This document shows positions 44,127-52,576 of a stretch of DNA of 64,000 nucleotides, piece after piece (within the stretch, counting starts at the first letter, position 1; each line of letters begins with the position of its first letter). Source of the DNA: Betaproteobacteria bacterium SCN1 (GTDB lineage: Bacteria > Pseudomonadota > Gammaproteobacteria > Burkholderiales > Thiobacillaceae); NCBI GenBank assembly GCA_008923315.1, contig WBSF01000009.1, positions 186,001-250,000 on the forward strand, written 5' to 3'. The notes beneath the pieces are model-generated. The model was not told where the DNA came from. It saw only the letters and a list, made by a program, of their open reading frames with translations, and did not search any database. The translations under genes were made by a program, and so were the position numbers.

Positions 44127-46370
44127 ATGCGCTTCCGTTTTCCCGTCGTTATCATCGACGAAGATTTCCGTTCCGAGAATGCGTCCGGTCTGGGCATACG
44201 CACGCTGGCCGCCGCGATCGAGAAAGAGGGCATGGAAGTCCTCGGCGTCACCAATTACGGCGACCTGACCTCGTTTGCACAACAGCAGGCGCGCGCCTCG
44301 GCTTTCATTCTGTCCATCGACGACGAAGAGCTGGCGGGCAGCGACGAAGATACGAATACCGCTTTGCAGAAGCTGCGTGCCTTCGTCGAGGAAGTGCGCT
44401 TCCGCAACGCCGAGATCCCGATCTTCCTGCACGGCGAGACGCGTACCGCGCGGCACATTCCCAATGATATCCTGCGCGAGTTGAACGGCTTCATCCACAT
44501 GCTGGAGGACACGCCGGAATTTCTCGCCCGTTACATCCTGCGCGAGGCACGCGCCTATCTGGATTCGCTGGTGCCGCCGTTCTTCCGTGCGCTGACGCAC
44601 TATGCCGCCGACGGTTCCTATTCCTGGCACTGTCCGGGACACTCTGGCGGCGTCGCGTTTCTCAAGTCGCCGATCGGGCAGATGTTCCACCAGTTCTTCG
44701 GTGAAAACCTGCTGCGGGCCGACGTCTGCAACGCGGTCGACGAACTGGGTCAGTTGCTCGACCACACCGGGCCGGTCGCGGCGAGCGAGCGCAATGCCGC
44801 GCGCATTTTCAACTGCGACCATCTGTTCTTCGTGACCAACGGTACATCCTCGTCGAACAAGATGGTGTGGCATGCCAACGTTGCGGCTGGCGACATCGTG
44901 GTGGTGGACCGCAACTGCCACAAATCCATCCTGCATTCGATCATGATGTGCGGGGCGATTCCGATCTTTCTTACGCCGACGCGCAACCACTACGGCATCA
45001 TCGGACCGATTCCGCTCGACGAGTTCCGGCCCAAGAACATCCAGAAAAAAATCGCCGCGCATCCTTTCGCGAAGGACGCCAAGGGCGGGCCGCGCATTCT
45101 CACGATCACGCAGTCGACCTACGACGGCATCCTCTACAACGTCGACATGATCAAGGCGCTGCTGGGCGACACCATCGACACCCTGCATTTCGACGAGGCC
45201 TGGCTGCCGCACGCCACCTTCCATGATTTCTATCGCGGCATGCACGCCATCGGCAAGGACCGGCCGCGCGCCGAGAACGCACTGGTGTTCGCGACGCAGT
45301 CCACGCACAAGCTGCTGGCCGGCCTGTCGCAGGCGTCGCAGATTCTGGTGCAGGATGCGCAGAACCGGAAACTTGATTTCCATCGCTTCAACGAGGCGTA
45401 CCTGATGCATATGTCGACCAGCCCGCAGTACGCGATCATCGCCTCGTGCGACATTGCGGCGGCGATGATGGAGCCGCCTGGCGGCACCGCGCTGGTCGAG
45501 GAGTCGATCACCGAGGCGCTCGATTTCCGCCGCGCCATGCGCAAGGTGGACGAGGAATTCGGCGACGCCTGGTGGTTCCAGGTGTGGGGGCCTGACAAGC
45601 TCGCCGAGGAAGGCATCGGCGAGCGCGAGGACTGGATGCTTTCGGCCAACGACCGCTGGCACGAGTTCGGCAACATCGCGCCGGGCTTCAATATGCTCGA
45701 CCCGATCAAGGCCACGGTCATCACGCCCGGCCTGGACGTCGACGGGGCTTTTGCCGACTGGGGGATCCCGGCTGCCATCGTGACCAAATACCTGGCCGAG
45801 CACGGCGTCATCGTCGAGAAGACGGGGCTGTATTCGTTCTTCATCATGTTCACCATCGGCATCACCAAGGGCCGCTGGAACACGCTGGTGACCGCGTTGC
45901 AGCAGTTCAAGTCGGACTACGACGAAAACCAGCCTCTGTGGCGCGTGCTGCCGGAATTCGTGGAGAAGCATCCGCGCTACGAGAAAATCGGCCTGAAGGA
46001 TCTGTGCGAGCAGATTCATGCGATCTACAAGGCCAACGACGTCGCCCGTCTGACCACCGAGATGTATCTGTCTGAAATGGCGCCGGCGATGAAGCCGGCC
46101 GACGCCTTCGCCAAGATGGCGCATCGCGAGATCGAACGTGTCGCGATCGACAAGCTCGAGGGACGTATCACCGCGATGCTGGTCACACCTTATCCGCCGG
46201 GCATTCCGCTGCTGATCCCCGGCGAGCGTTTCAACGCCACCATCGTGCGCTATCTCCAGTTCACGCGCGACTTCAACGAGGAATTCCCGGGTTTCGAGAC
46301 CGACGTGCACGGTCTGGTCGAGGAAACCGTCGACGGCCAGGCCCGCTACTACGTCGACTGCGTAGCCTGA
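44127..46370 (+). CDS. Orn/Lys/Arg decarboxylase, biodegradative (arginine/lysine) type
   Basis: The start at 44127 gives 747 residues. An N-terminal receiver-like wing domain (MRFRFPVVIIDEDF) is followed by a fold-type I PLP domain with HCPGHSGGVAFLKSP, FDEAWL and the PLP lysine K395 in STHKLLAG, and then the C-terminal domain. Size and motifs fit the inducible decarboxylases of arginine, lysine or ornithine (AdiA/CadA/SpeF type); substrate cannot be set by eye. No antiporter gene is adjacent, so a polyamine role is as likely as acid resistance. Confidence 0.92.
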   Translation: MRFRFPVVIIDEDFRSENASGLGIRTLAAAIEKEGMEVLGVTNYGDLTSFAQQQARASAFILSIDDEELAGSDEDTNTALQKLRAFVEEVRFRNAEIPIFLHGETRTARHIPNDILRELNGFIHMLEDTPEFLARYILREARAYLDSLVPPFFRALTHYAADGSYSWHCPGHSGGVAFLKSPIGQMFHQFFGENLLRADVCNAVDELGQLLDHTGPVAASERNAARIFNCDHLFFVTNGTSSSNKMVWHANVAAGDIVVVDRNCHKSILHSIMMCGAIPIFLTPTRNHYGIIGPIPLDEFRPKNIQKKIAAHPFAKDAKGGPRILTITQSTYDGILYNVDMIKALLGDTIDTLHFDEAWLPHATFHDFYRGMHAIGKDRPRAENALVFATQSTHKLLAGLSQASQILVQDAQNRKLDFHRFNEAYLMHMSTSPQYAIIASCDIAAAMMEPPGGTALVEESITEALDFRRAMRKVDEEFGDAWWFQVWGPDKLAEEGIGEREDWMLSANDRWHEFGNIAPGFNMLDPIKATVITPGLDVDGAFADWGIPAAIVTKYLAEHGVIVEKTGLYSFFIMFTIGITKGRWNTLVTALQQFKSDYDENQPLWRVLPEFVEKHPRYEKIGLKDLCEQIHAIYKANDVARLTTEMYLSEMAPAMKPADAFAKMAHREIERVAIDKLEGRITAMLVTPYPPGIPLLIPGERFNATIVRYLQFTRDFNEEFPGFETDVHGLVEETVDGQARYYVDCVA

Positions 46371-46416
46371 GGCCTTTTTGTATTGATTTTTCAGGGGAAA
46401 CGCGTATCATGCGCGC

Positions 46417-46446
46417 TCCCCGCCCAGACGGGGATTGTTTTTTCGT
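46417..46446 (+). terminator. Terminator or attenuator ahead of the rpsF operon
   Basis: TCCCCG-CCCAGA-CGGGGA is followed by TTGTTTTTT. It lies 46 bases after the decarboxylase stop and 56 bases before rpsF, so it may end the first transcript or act in the leader of the second. Confidence 0.6.
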
Positions 46447-46451
46447 TCCAT

Positions 46452-46490
46452 GACCTTGCTCCACCGCACCGCAGCGGGGGGCTTACCCGA
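46452..46490 (+). promoter_or_regulatory. Candidate S6:S18 ribosomal-protein leader
   Basis: GACCTTGCTCCACCGCACCG and the following GCAGCGGGGGGCTTACC can form a two-part stem (GCTCC with GGGGC, CCGC with GCGG) presenting an unpaired CCG. That is the hallmark of the leader bound by the S6:S18 complex to repress this operon. Confidence 0.55.
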
Positions 46491-46501
46491 GAGGAAACAC
46501 G

Positions 46502-46885
46502 ATGCGGCATTACGAAATCGTATTTATCGTCCATCCCGACCAGAGCGAGCAGGTGCCCGCAATGATCGAGCGTTATCGCGCGAACATCGCGGCGCGCAAC
46601 GGCAATATCCATCGGCTGGAGGACTGGGGTCGCCGCCAGATGGCCTACCCGATCCAGAAGGTGCACAAGGCCCACTATGTCCTGATGAACATCGAGTGTG
46701 ATCAGGAAACGCTGGAAGAACTCGAACACGGCTTCAAGTTCAACGACGCCGTGCTGCGCCATCTCACCATCAAGCGCGACGCCGCGGTCACCACGCCTTC
46801 GCCGATGATGAAGGAAGAGAAATCGCGCGACATGCTCGACAGCGCCAAGCCGGCGGAAGCCGCAGCGGAGCCTGCCGCGGCCTGA
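46502..46885 (+). CDS. rpsF: 30S ribosomal protein S6
   Basis: The 127-residue protein starts [18 protein letters not shown] and carries [13 protein letters not shown], typical of S6. An acidic Ala/Glu tail (about 100-127) is present, as in proteobacterial S6. It is the first gene of rpsF-priB-rpsR-rplI and pairs with S18 on the small subunit. Confidence 0.97.
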   Translation: MRHYEIVFIVHPDQSEQVPAMIERYRANIAARNGNIHRLEDWGRRQMAYPIQKVHKAHYVLMNIECDQETLEELEHGFKFNDAVLRHLTIKRDAAVTTPSPMMKEEKSRDMLDSAKPAEAAAEPAAA

Positions 46886-46888
46886 CGC

Positions 46889-47179
46889 GTGAATCGGCTG
46901 CGTATCAGCGGCACGCTCATCGACGTCGATCCCTTGCGTTACAGCCCGGCGGGCATACCGATTGCGGAAGCGGTGCTTCGGCACCGCAGCAGTCAGACTG
47001 TGGCGAACCAGATGCGACAGGTCGAATGCGAGCTGCGGATACAGGCGAGTGGGCCGCTGGCCGACCGGCTGGCCGCTGCGTCCTCCGGGGTGCAGGTCAG
47101 GCTGGAAGGAGTGCTTAACCGTCGCAGCGTCAACAGCCGGCAACTGATTTTGATCGTGAACCAATTCGAAAAGGAATGA
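46889..47179 (+). CDS. priB: Primosomal replication protein N (PriB)
   Basis: The GTG start at 46889 gives 96 residues with a single-stranded-DNA-binding OB fold (RLRISGTLIDVDPLRYSPAG, VRLEGVLNRRS). PriB between rpsF and rpsR is specific to beta- and gammaproteobacteria. It acts in PriA-dependent replication restart. Confidence 0.93.
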   Translation: MNRLRISGTLIDVDPLRYSPAGIPIAEAVLRHRSSQTVANQMRQVECELRIQASGPLADRLAAASSGVQVRLEGVLNRRSVNSRQLILIVNQFEKE

Positions 47180-47182
47180 ATC

Positions 47183-47470
47183 ATGGCTCGTCCCATGGGT
47201 GGTAAATCCGGCGGCAAGTTCGCCAACAAGCGCCGCGACAGCGGCAACCGCGGTCTCTTCAAGCGTCGCAAGTTTTGCCGTTTCACCGCCGAGAAGGTCG
47301 TCGAGGTGGATTACAAGGACGTCGACGTGCTGAAGGAATTCATCAGCGAGAACGGCCGCATCATCCCTGCGCGCATCACCGGCACGAAGGCGCACTATCA
47401 GCGCCAGCTGTCCACCGCGATCAAGCGTGCGCGTTTCCTGGCGCTGATGCCGTACACCGACCTGCATTGA
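47183..47470 (+). CDS. rpsR: 30S ribosomal protein S18
   Basis: The 95-residue protein has [14 protein letters not shown] and [20 protein letters not shown], diagnostic of S18. A slightly long basic Gly-rich N-terminus ([18 protein letters not shown]) is present. It binds S6 and lies three bases after priB. Confidence 0.97.
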   Translation: MARPMGGKSGGKFANKRRDSGNRGLFKRRKFCRFTAEKVVEVDYKDVDVLKEFISENGRIIPARITGTKAHYQRQLSTAIKRARFLALMPYTDLH

Positions 47471-47480
47471 GGAGACAGCC

Positions 47481-47930
47481 ATGCAAGTGATTCTGATGGA
47501 CAAGGTCGCCAACCTGGGCAACCTCGGCGACGTGGTCAAGGTGAAGGACGGCTACGCCCGTAATTTTCTCATTCCCACCGGCCGCGCCCGGCGCGCCTCG
47601 GCCGCCAACCTGGAAGCCTTCGCGGCCCAGAAGGCCGAGCTCGAACGGATCGCCGCCGAAAAGCTCGCAGACGCTCAGCGTCGCGGCGAGAAGCTCGAAG
47701 GGGCGTCGGTAACCGTTACCCAGAAGGCCGGCGTCGACGGCCGCCTGTTCGGTTCGGTCACCAATGCAGATATCGCCGATGCGCTGAACGCGCTGGGCCA
47801 CGATGTGGCCAAGGCCGATGTGCGTCTGCCCGACGGCCCGTTCAAGACCGTTGGCGAATACCCGGTCGCGCTGGGGCTGCATCATGACGTTACCGCCAAC
47901 ATCACCGTTGTGGTGGTGGGCGAGCAGTAA
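47481..47930 (+). CDS. rplI: 50S ribosomal protein L9
   Basis: The 149-residue protein is complete. Its N-terminal domain is [20 protein letters not shown] followed by [13 protein letters not shown] long connecting helix (about 45-75) and the C-terminal domain follow. It is the last gene of the rpsF operon and is followed by a terminator. Confidence 0.97.
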   Translation: MQVILMDKVANLGNLGDVVKVKDGYARNFLIPTGRARRASAANLEAFAAQKAELERIAAEKLADAQRRGEKLEGASVTVTQKAGVDGRLFGSVTNADIADALNALGHDVAKADVRLPDGPFKTVGEYPVALGLHHDVTANITVVVVGEQ

Positions 47931-47956
47931 GCGGCGGGTCCGATCCGGCCCGGACG

Positions 47957-47980
47957 AGGGAGCCTGCGGGCTCCCTTTTT
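47957..47980 (+). terminator. Rho-independent terminator of the rpsF operon
   Basis: GGGAGCC-TGCG-GGCTCCC is followed by TTTTT, 27 bases after the rplI stop. Confidence 0.92.
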
Positions 47981-48009
47981 CGTTCCCTTTATTCCCGCTC
48001 GTCCACCGC

Positions 48010-48018
48010 TTATCCACA
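48010..48018. promoter_or_regulatory. Consensus DnaA box upstream of dnaB
   Basis: TTATCCACA matches the strongest DnaA-binding nonamer exactly. It stands alone between the rplI terminator and dnaB, 46 bases before the dnaB start. Confidence 0.6.
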
Positions 48019-48028
48019 AGGTTGTCCC

Positions 48029-48058
48029 TTGGTCGAGGCGCAGGGCGAGGACTAGAAT
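48029..48058 (+). promoter_or_regulatory. Possible dnaB promoter
   Basis: TTGGTC (48029-48034) and TAGAAT (48053-48058) are 18 bases apart. Transcription would start at about the ATG at 48065, implying a leaderless or nearly leaderless message. Confidence 0.35.
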
Positions 48059-48064
48059 TCGCGC

Positions 48065-49456
48065 ATGGCTGCCATTCACCCCCTGAACGTCCAGAACGAT
48101 CCGCAATTGGCGCAGATGCGCCTGCCGCCGCATTCCCTGGAGGCCGAGCAGGCGGTGCTGGGCGGTCTGCTGCTGGACAACGGTGCGTGGGACCGGATCG
48201 GCGACGTGGTGTCCGAATCGGATTTCTACCGCCAGGACCACCGCCAGATTCTCAAGGCCATCGTCAGGCAGATTGCCGATAACCGTCCGGCCGACGCCGT
48301 GACGGTCGCCGAGGCGCTGCAAAGCCTCGGCGAGCTCGAAAACGTCGGCGGCCTGGCCTACATCGTCGCGCTGGCGAGCAACACGCCATCCGCGGCCAAC
48401 ATCCGCCGCTATGCGGAAATCGTGCGCGAGCGCGCCGTGATGCGCCGGCTGGCCGAGGTTGCCACCGGCATCGCGGACAGCGCCTATGCGCCGTCCGGCC
48501 GGCCGGCCTCGCAACTGCTCGACGAGGCCGAGGCCAAGATTTTCGAGATCGCCGAATCCGGCAGCCGTGGCCAGGCGGGATTCAGTGAAATCAAGCCCTT
48601 GCTGAAGGAAGTGGTCGAGCGCATCGACGAGCTCTATCACCGCGACAATGATTCGGGCGTCACCGGCGTGCCGACCGGCTTTCACGATCTCGACCAGAAA
48701 ACCTCGGGTCTGCAGCCGGGCGATCTCATTATCGTGGCCGGGCGGCCATCGATGGGCAAGACTGCATTCTCGATCAACATCGGCGAGAACGTGGCGCTCG
48801 ATACCGGGCTCCCGGTCGCCGTTTTTTCGATGGAGATGGGCGGCGCGCAACTGGTGATGCGGATGATCGGTTCGGTCGGCCGGCTCGACCAGCATCGCCT
48901 GCGCACCGGCAAGCTGGGCGAGGACGACTGGCAGCGCCTGACCTATGCGCTCGGCAAACTCAACGACGCGCCGGTGTTCATCGACGAGACGCCGGGACTC
49001 AACGTGCTGGAACTGCGTGCCCGCGCGCGCAGGCTGATGCGCCAGTGCGGCAAGCTCGGGCTCATCATCATCGACTACCTGCAGCTGATGTCGGCGAGCA
49101 GTTCCGGCGAGAACCGTGCTACGGAAATCTCCGAAATATCGCGCGCGCTGAAGGGGCTGGCGAAGGAACTCAACGTGCCGGTGATCGCACTTTCGCAGCT
49201 GAACCGCGGGCTGGAACAGCGTCCCAACAAGCGCCCGGTCATGTCCGACCTGCGCGAGTCGGGCGCCATCGAGCAGGACGCCGACGTGATTCTCTTCATC
49301 TATCGCGACGAGGTTTACAACCCCGACACCCAGGACAAGGGCACGGCCGAAATCATCATCGGCAAGCAGCGGAACGGCCCGATCGGGAGTGTTCGGCTGG
49401 CCTTCCTCGGCGAATACACGCGCTTCGAATCGCTGGCGCAACCGGGCGCCTACTGA
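48065..49456 (+). CDS. dnaB: Replicative DNA helicase DnaB
   Basis: The 463-residue protein has the N-terminal domain (LPPHSLEAEQAVLGGLLLD), a linker helix, and a RecA-like motor with Walker A GRPSMGKTAF, Walker B LIIIDYLQLM and the arginine-finger region. It is the hexameric helicase that unwinds DNA at the fork. Its stop codon TGA lies at the border of the inverted-repeat element at 49457. A DnaA box and a weak promoter precede it. Confidence 0.97.
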   Translation: MAAIHPLNVQNDPQLAQMRLPPHSLEAEQAVLGGLLLDNGAWDRIGDVVSESDFYRQDHRQILKAIVRQIADNRPADAVTVAEALQSLGELENVGGLAYIVALASNTPSAANIRRYAEIVRERAVMRRLAEVATGIADSAYAPSGRPASQLLDEAEAKIFEIAESGSRGQAGFSEIKPLLKEVVERIDELYHRDNDSGVTGVPTGFHDLDQKTSGLQPGDLIIVAGRPSMGKTAFSINIGENVALDTGLPVAVFSMEMGGAQLVMRMIGSVGRLDQHRLRTGKLGEDDWQRLTYALGKLNDAPVFIDETPGLNVLELRARARRLMRQCGKLGLIIIDYLQLMSASSSGENRATEISEISRALKGLAKELNVPVIALSQLNRGLEQRPNKRPVMSDLRESGAIEQDADVILFIYRDEVYNPDTQDKGTAEIIIGKQRNGPIGSVRLAFLGEYTRFESLAQPGAY

Positions 49457-49618
49457 GCCCTGATGTGCCCCGAATTCGCCTGCCCTCGCTTGATTCTTGT
49501 CCGCCATGAAAGATTTTGTTCAGTCGGGCGCATGAATCACTACGCCGCTCCTTCTCACACCTTCCCTGGCAGCCAAGACTCGGTGCGATCATCAGGCGAA
49601 TTCGGGGCACATCAGGGC
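49457..49618. mobile_element. Small non-coding element with 26-bp perfect terminal inverted repeats (MITE-like)
   Basis: GCCCTGATGTGCCCCGAATT plus CGCCTG at 49457-49482 is exactly complementary to 49593-49618. A TGA flanks each end (49454-49456 and 49619-49621), a possible three-base target duplication. The 110-base centre has no gene. It fills the whole dnaB-alr gap and supplies the bases just before the alr start. Confidence 0.75.
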
Positions 49619-49623
49619 TGACC

Positions 49624-50694
49624 ATGCGGCCGATCCGGGCGCGGATTTCCGCCGGTGCGATGGCGCATAACCTGCGCGTGGCGCGCGAGCACGCCGGCGA
49701 TGCGCGCGTGTTCGCGGTGGTCAAGGCCAATGCCTACGGCCACGGCTTGTCGCGTGCGCGGCGCGCGTTCGCGGCAGCCGACGGATTTGCCGTGCTCACG
49801 CTGGAAGAAGCCGCCAATCTGCGCCTGATGGGGGTAGAGCAGCCTATCCTGCTGCTCGAAGGCATATTTGGCGCGGACGAGATCGCCGCCTGTGCCGAGC
49901 TCGATCTCTGGCCCGTGCTGCACCATGCGGAGCAGCTCGAATGGCTGGCGCGCACGCCGCCTGCGCGCCCCCTGCAGGTATTCGTCAAATTCGACAGCGG
50001 CATGCACCGGCTCGGTTTCCCGCTGGCGCGGCACGCCGAGGTGATCGCCCGGGTTCGGGCCTTGCCGGGCGTGGCCGGAATGACGCTGATGACGCATTTC
50101 GCGCAGGCCGATGAGACGGCCGGCGCGGACTGGCAATTGCGACCGTTCATGACGGCGCTGGAAACCCATGCCGCCCTGCCCTGGAGCTGCGCCAATTCGG
50201 CCGCGCTGCTGCGCTATCCCGCCGCACGTGGTGCCTGGGTGAGGCCCGGCATCATGCTCTACGGTGCTTCGCCTTTTGCGGACAGGCGTGCAACCGAATG
50301 TGGCCTGCGCCCGGCCATGGAGCTGACGTCGGAGCTGATTGCCGTCCATGCGCTCGAACCCGGCGAGGGCGTGGGCTATGGGCAACTGTTCCGCGCATCG
50401 CAGGCCATGCGCGTCGGAGTCGTCGCCTGCGGCTATGCCGACGGGTATCCCCGCCATGCGCCGACCGGTACGCCGATCGCAGTTGCCGGATGCCTGACGC
50501 GCACGCTGGGGCGTGTTTCGATGGACATGCTGTGCGTGGATTTGAGCGGTTGCCCCGAAGCGACGGTCGGCAGCCCCGTGGAATTGTGGGGCGGGATCGT
50601 GCCGGTCGACGCGGTTGCCGCAGCGGCCGGCACCGTGGGCTACGAGCTTTTGTGCGCGCTGGCGGCGCGGGTGCCGGTCGAGGATGTCGACTAG
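49624..50694 (+). CDS. alr: Alanine racemase
   Basis: The ATG at 49624, five bases past the inverted repeat, gives 356 residues. The PLP lysine is K34 in AVVKANAYGHG, and the barrel and C-terminal domain (GRVSMDMLCVDLSG) are complete. It interconverts L- and D-alanine for the cell wall. The ribosome site is weak (CAGGGC) and lies in the element's repeat, so its original leader appears to have been replaced. A longer start at 49516 would lie inside the element and is unlikely. Confidence 0.94.
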   Translation: MRPIRARISAGAMAHNLRVAREHAGDARVFAVVKANAYGHGLSRARRAFAAADGFAVLTLEEAANLRLMGVEQPILLLEGIFGADEIAACAELDLWPVLHHAEQLEWLARTPPARPLQVFVKFDSGMHRLGFPLARHAEVIARVRALPGVAGMTLMTHFAQADETAGADWQLRPFMTALETHAALPWSCANSAALLRYPAARGAWVRPGIMLYGASPFADRRATECGLRPAMELTSELIAVHALEPGEGVGYGQLFRASQAMRVGVVACGYADGYPRHAPTGTPIAVAGCLTRTLGRVSMDMLCVDLSGCPEATVGSPVELWGGIVPVDAVAAAAGTVGYELLCALAARVPVEDVD

Positions 50695-50712
50695 GGTCCG
50701 CCGCTTACGTAT

Positions 50713-51075
50713 TTAATGCGTGGTCCCGAACGAAGGATCGCGCGTGCCGGGGGGTAACGGCAGACCGGCGTAGCGGCTGGCCTGGGCGATCGGGCCGTGG
50801 GGGAACAGGCCGTACAAGAATTTGTGGCCGCCCAGGCCCGCGAATTCCTCTTCGAGACTGCTCGTGAGCATGCGTGCGTTGATGGTGCCGCCGTGGTCGG
50901 CATAACAGTCGCGCAGATAGCGGATGATGCCGAGATGATCGTCGGTCAGTTCGAGGCCGTCCGCCCGCGCCATCGCGATGGCCTGCGCCTCGTTCCAGGG
51001 GTCGAGTTCGCCCAGATGGCCGCGCGCATCGGGATTGTCGTGTGCTTGTGCGACCCATTTGTTGATGTCCAGCAT
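50713..51075 (-). CDS. DsrC/TusE-like protein without the conserved C-terminal cysteines
   Basis: The 120-residue protein aligns with DsrC/TusE throughout: WNEAQAIAMARADGLELTDDH, YLRDCYADHG and KFLYGLFPHGP. In the C-terminal arm, where DsrC has QGCKIAGLP and ends in GCV, this protein has QASRYAGLP and GTRDPSFGTTH. Both redox cysteines are therefore gone. Cysteine-less members have been called RspA and may be regulatory rather than sulfur carriers. It is divergent from the CsgG-like gene. Confidence 0.85.
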   Translation of the reverse strand: MLDINKWVAQAHDNPDARGHLGELDPWNEAQAIAMARADGLELTDDHLGIIRYLRDCYADHGGTINARMLTSSLEEEFAGLGGHKFLYGLFPHGPIAQASRYAGLPLPPGTRDPSFGTTH

Positions 51076-51211
51076 GGCGTCTCCTTTCTTTCATATGGGA
51101 AGGGGATGGTCTCGTTATAGATTTCGACGTCGAAATTCCAAGCCACCCGGATCAAAAACGCGTCCGGGCCTTGTGTTTATAATCGTGCCATTCCAACCAG
51201 GGGAGTCCACC

Positions 51212-52243
51212 ATGAAAACCATTGCGCACGCGCTGGTCGTCGGTCTGTTTTTGACCCAGGCCATCAATCCTGCTTATGCGGGGCTGTTCGATTTCAAATT
51301 GGGCGGCGACAAGAAAGAGGAAGGCCAGGCGACCGGATCGGCCGGCCCGGACGGCGCCCAGGGCGAAGCCAAGGAACTGGAGAAATGCGACAAGCCCTAT
51401 GGGACGCTCGCTGTGGTCGAACCGCAGGACGCGGTGATTTCCCATCTGCTGCAGTATGGTCTGCAGTCGCCCACCGGACTGATCCGCATGATGGTCCAGC
51501 AGTCCAACTGTTTCGTGCTGGTCGAGCGTGGCCGTGCCATGCAGAACCTGATGCAGGAGCGCGCGCTGGCCGAGTCCGGTGAGCTGCGCAAGGGATCCAA
51601 CATGGGCAAGGGCCAGATGGTCACCGCCGACTACGTGCTGACGCCCGATGCGGTGTTCTCCAGCAAGGATTCGGGCGGCGTCGGCGGTGCGCTGGGCGGG
51701 CTCGGCGTGTTCGGCGCGGTAGCGGGCCTCGTGGCGGCCGGCCTCAAGTTCAAATCGGCGCAGACGACGATGATTCTGTCCGATTCGCGGACCTCGCTGC
51801 AACTGGCCTCGGCCACCGGCAACGCGGAAAAAACGGACTGGAGCGTCGGCGGCCTGCTGGTCGGCGGCGGTGCGGCCGGCGCGCTGGGCGGTTACACCAA
51901 CACGCCTGAGGGCAAGGTCATCGCTGCGAGCTATCTGGACAACTGGAACAACATCGTCCGCTCGATCCGCGGCAACCCCGAGATGCAACGCCAGGAAATC
52001 AGCCTCAAGGGCAAGTCGGGCCAGCCGACGAAAGCCGGCGCGGTGTTCGAGGAGGGCGATGCGATCGTCGGCAAAATCGCCGGCCTGAAGGTCTATGCCC
52101 AGCCGAACAAGTCCTCCAAGGTGGTCACAACCCTGGGGCGTGGCGAAGAAGTGATCTTTACCGGCCAGGAGCAGGGCGAATTCATTTCCGTCCAGGGCCA
52201 GAATGGCGAAGGTTGGGTGCAGAAGGTGATGGTCAGGAAGTGA
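51212..52243 (+). CDS. Secreted CsgG-like protein with C-terminal SH3 domain
   Basis: The start at 51212, after GGGGAG, gives 343 residues. A signal peptide ends near NPAYAGL (residue 23). A CsgG-like region follows (FVLVERGRAMQNLMQERALA, TADYVLTPDAVF), then a Gly-rich hydrophobic stretch (about 169-190), and then a bacterial SH3 domain (about 290-343, LKVYAQPNKSSKVVTTL, GWVQKVMVRK). There is no lipobox, unlike CsgG. It probably works in the periplasm or envelope. A strong terminator follows. Confidence 0.8.
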   Translation: MKTIAHALVVGLFLTQAINPAYAGLFDFKLGGDKKEEGQATGSAGPDGAQGEAKELEKCDKPYGTLAVVEPQDAVISHLLQYGLQSPTGLIRMMVQQSNCFVLVERGRAMQNLMQERALAESGELRKGSNMGKGQMVTADYVLTPDAVFSSKDSGGVGGALGGLGVFGAVAGLVAAGLKFKSAQTTMILSDSRTSLQLASATGNAEKTDWSVGGLLVGGGAAGALGGYTNTPEGKVIAASYLDNWNNIVRSIRGNPEMQRQEISLKGKSGQPTKAGAVFEEGDAIVGKIAGLKVYAQPNKSSKVVTTLGRGEEVIFTGQEQGEFISVQGQNGEGWVQKVMVRK

Positions 52244-52261
52244 CGCCTCAACGGCGAACCG

Positions 52262-52289
52262 GAAAAAGCCGGGCATGCCCGGCTTTTTT
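52262..52289. terminator. Bidirectional terminator
   Basis: AAAAAGCCGGGC and GCCCGGCTTTTTT form a palindromic hairpin between convergent genes. It serves the CsgG-like gene on the plus strand and, with the A-run, the DUF4936-ygfZ pair on the minus strand. Confidence 0.92.
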
Positions 52290-52576
52290 CATGGCATGCC
52301 GATGAAAGGGATGAAGCATTCCAGATGGCGGCTGCCGGTCACGTGCCGGTCGGCGCCGCTGCGCCGAACCTCCCGTTCGAGCGCACGTTCGAATGCCGCC
52401 CAGTCGGCAATGCCTTCGTAGATCTCCATCCAGGTGTCGGCGTCGTCGCAACGCCGCAGCCGGCGCGGCGGGTTGGCACAACAGGGCGCCATCGCCGCCA
52501 GCAGCGCATCGATGCGGCCCGCGCACGCGGCGACATGTGCCGGGTCGATGCGGTAGTACACGTAGGCCGTGCGCAC
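52289..52576 (-). CDS. DUF4936 family protein
   Basis: The 95-residue protein starts with GTG directly after the ygfZ stop. It has the DUF4936 pattern AYVYYRIDP, WMEIYEGI and HLECFIPF, a small dimeric alpha/beta-barrel-like fold. The family accompanies ygfZ in betaproteobacteria. Its function is unknown. Confidence 0.88.
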   Translation of the reverse strand: MRTAYVYYRIDPAHVAACAGRIDALLAAMAPCCANPPRRLRRCDDADTWMEIYEGIADWAAFERALEREVRRSGADRHVTGSRHLECFIPFIGMP

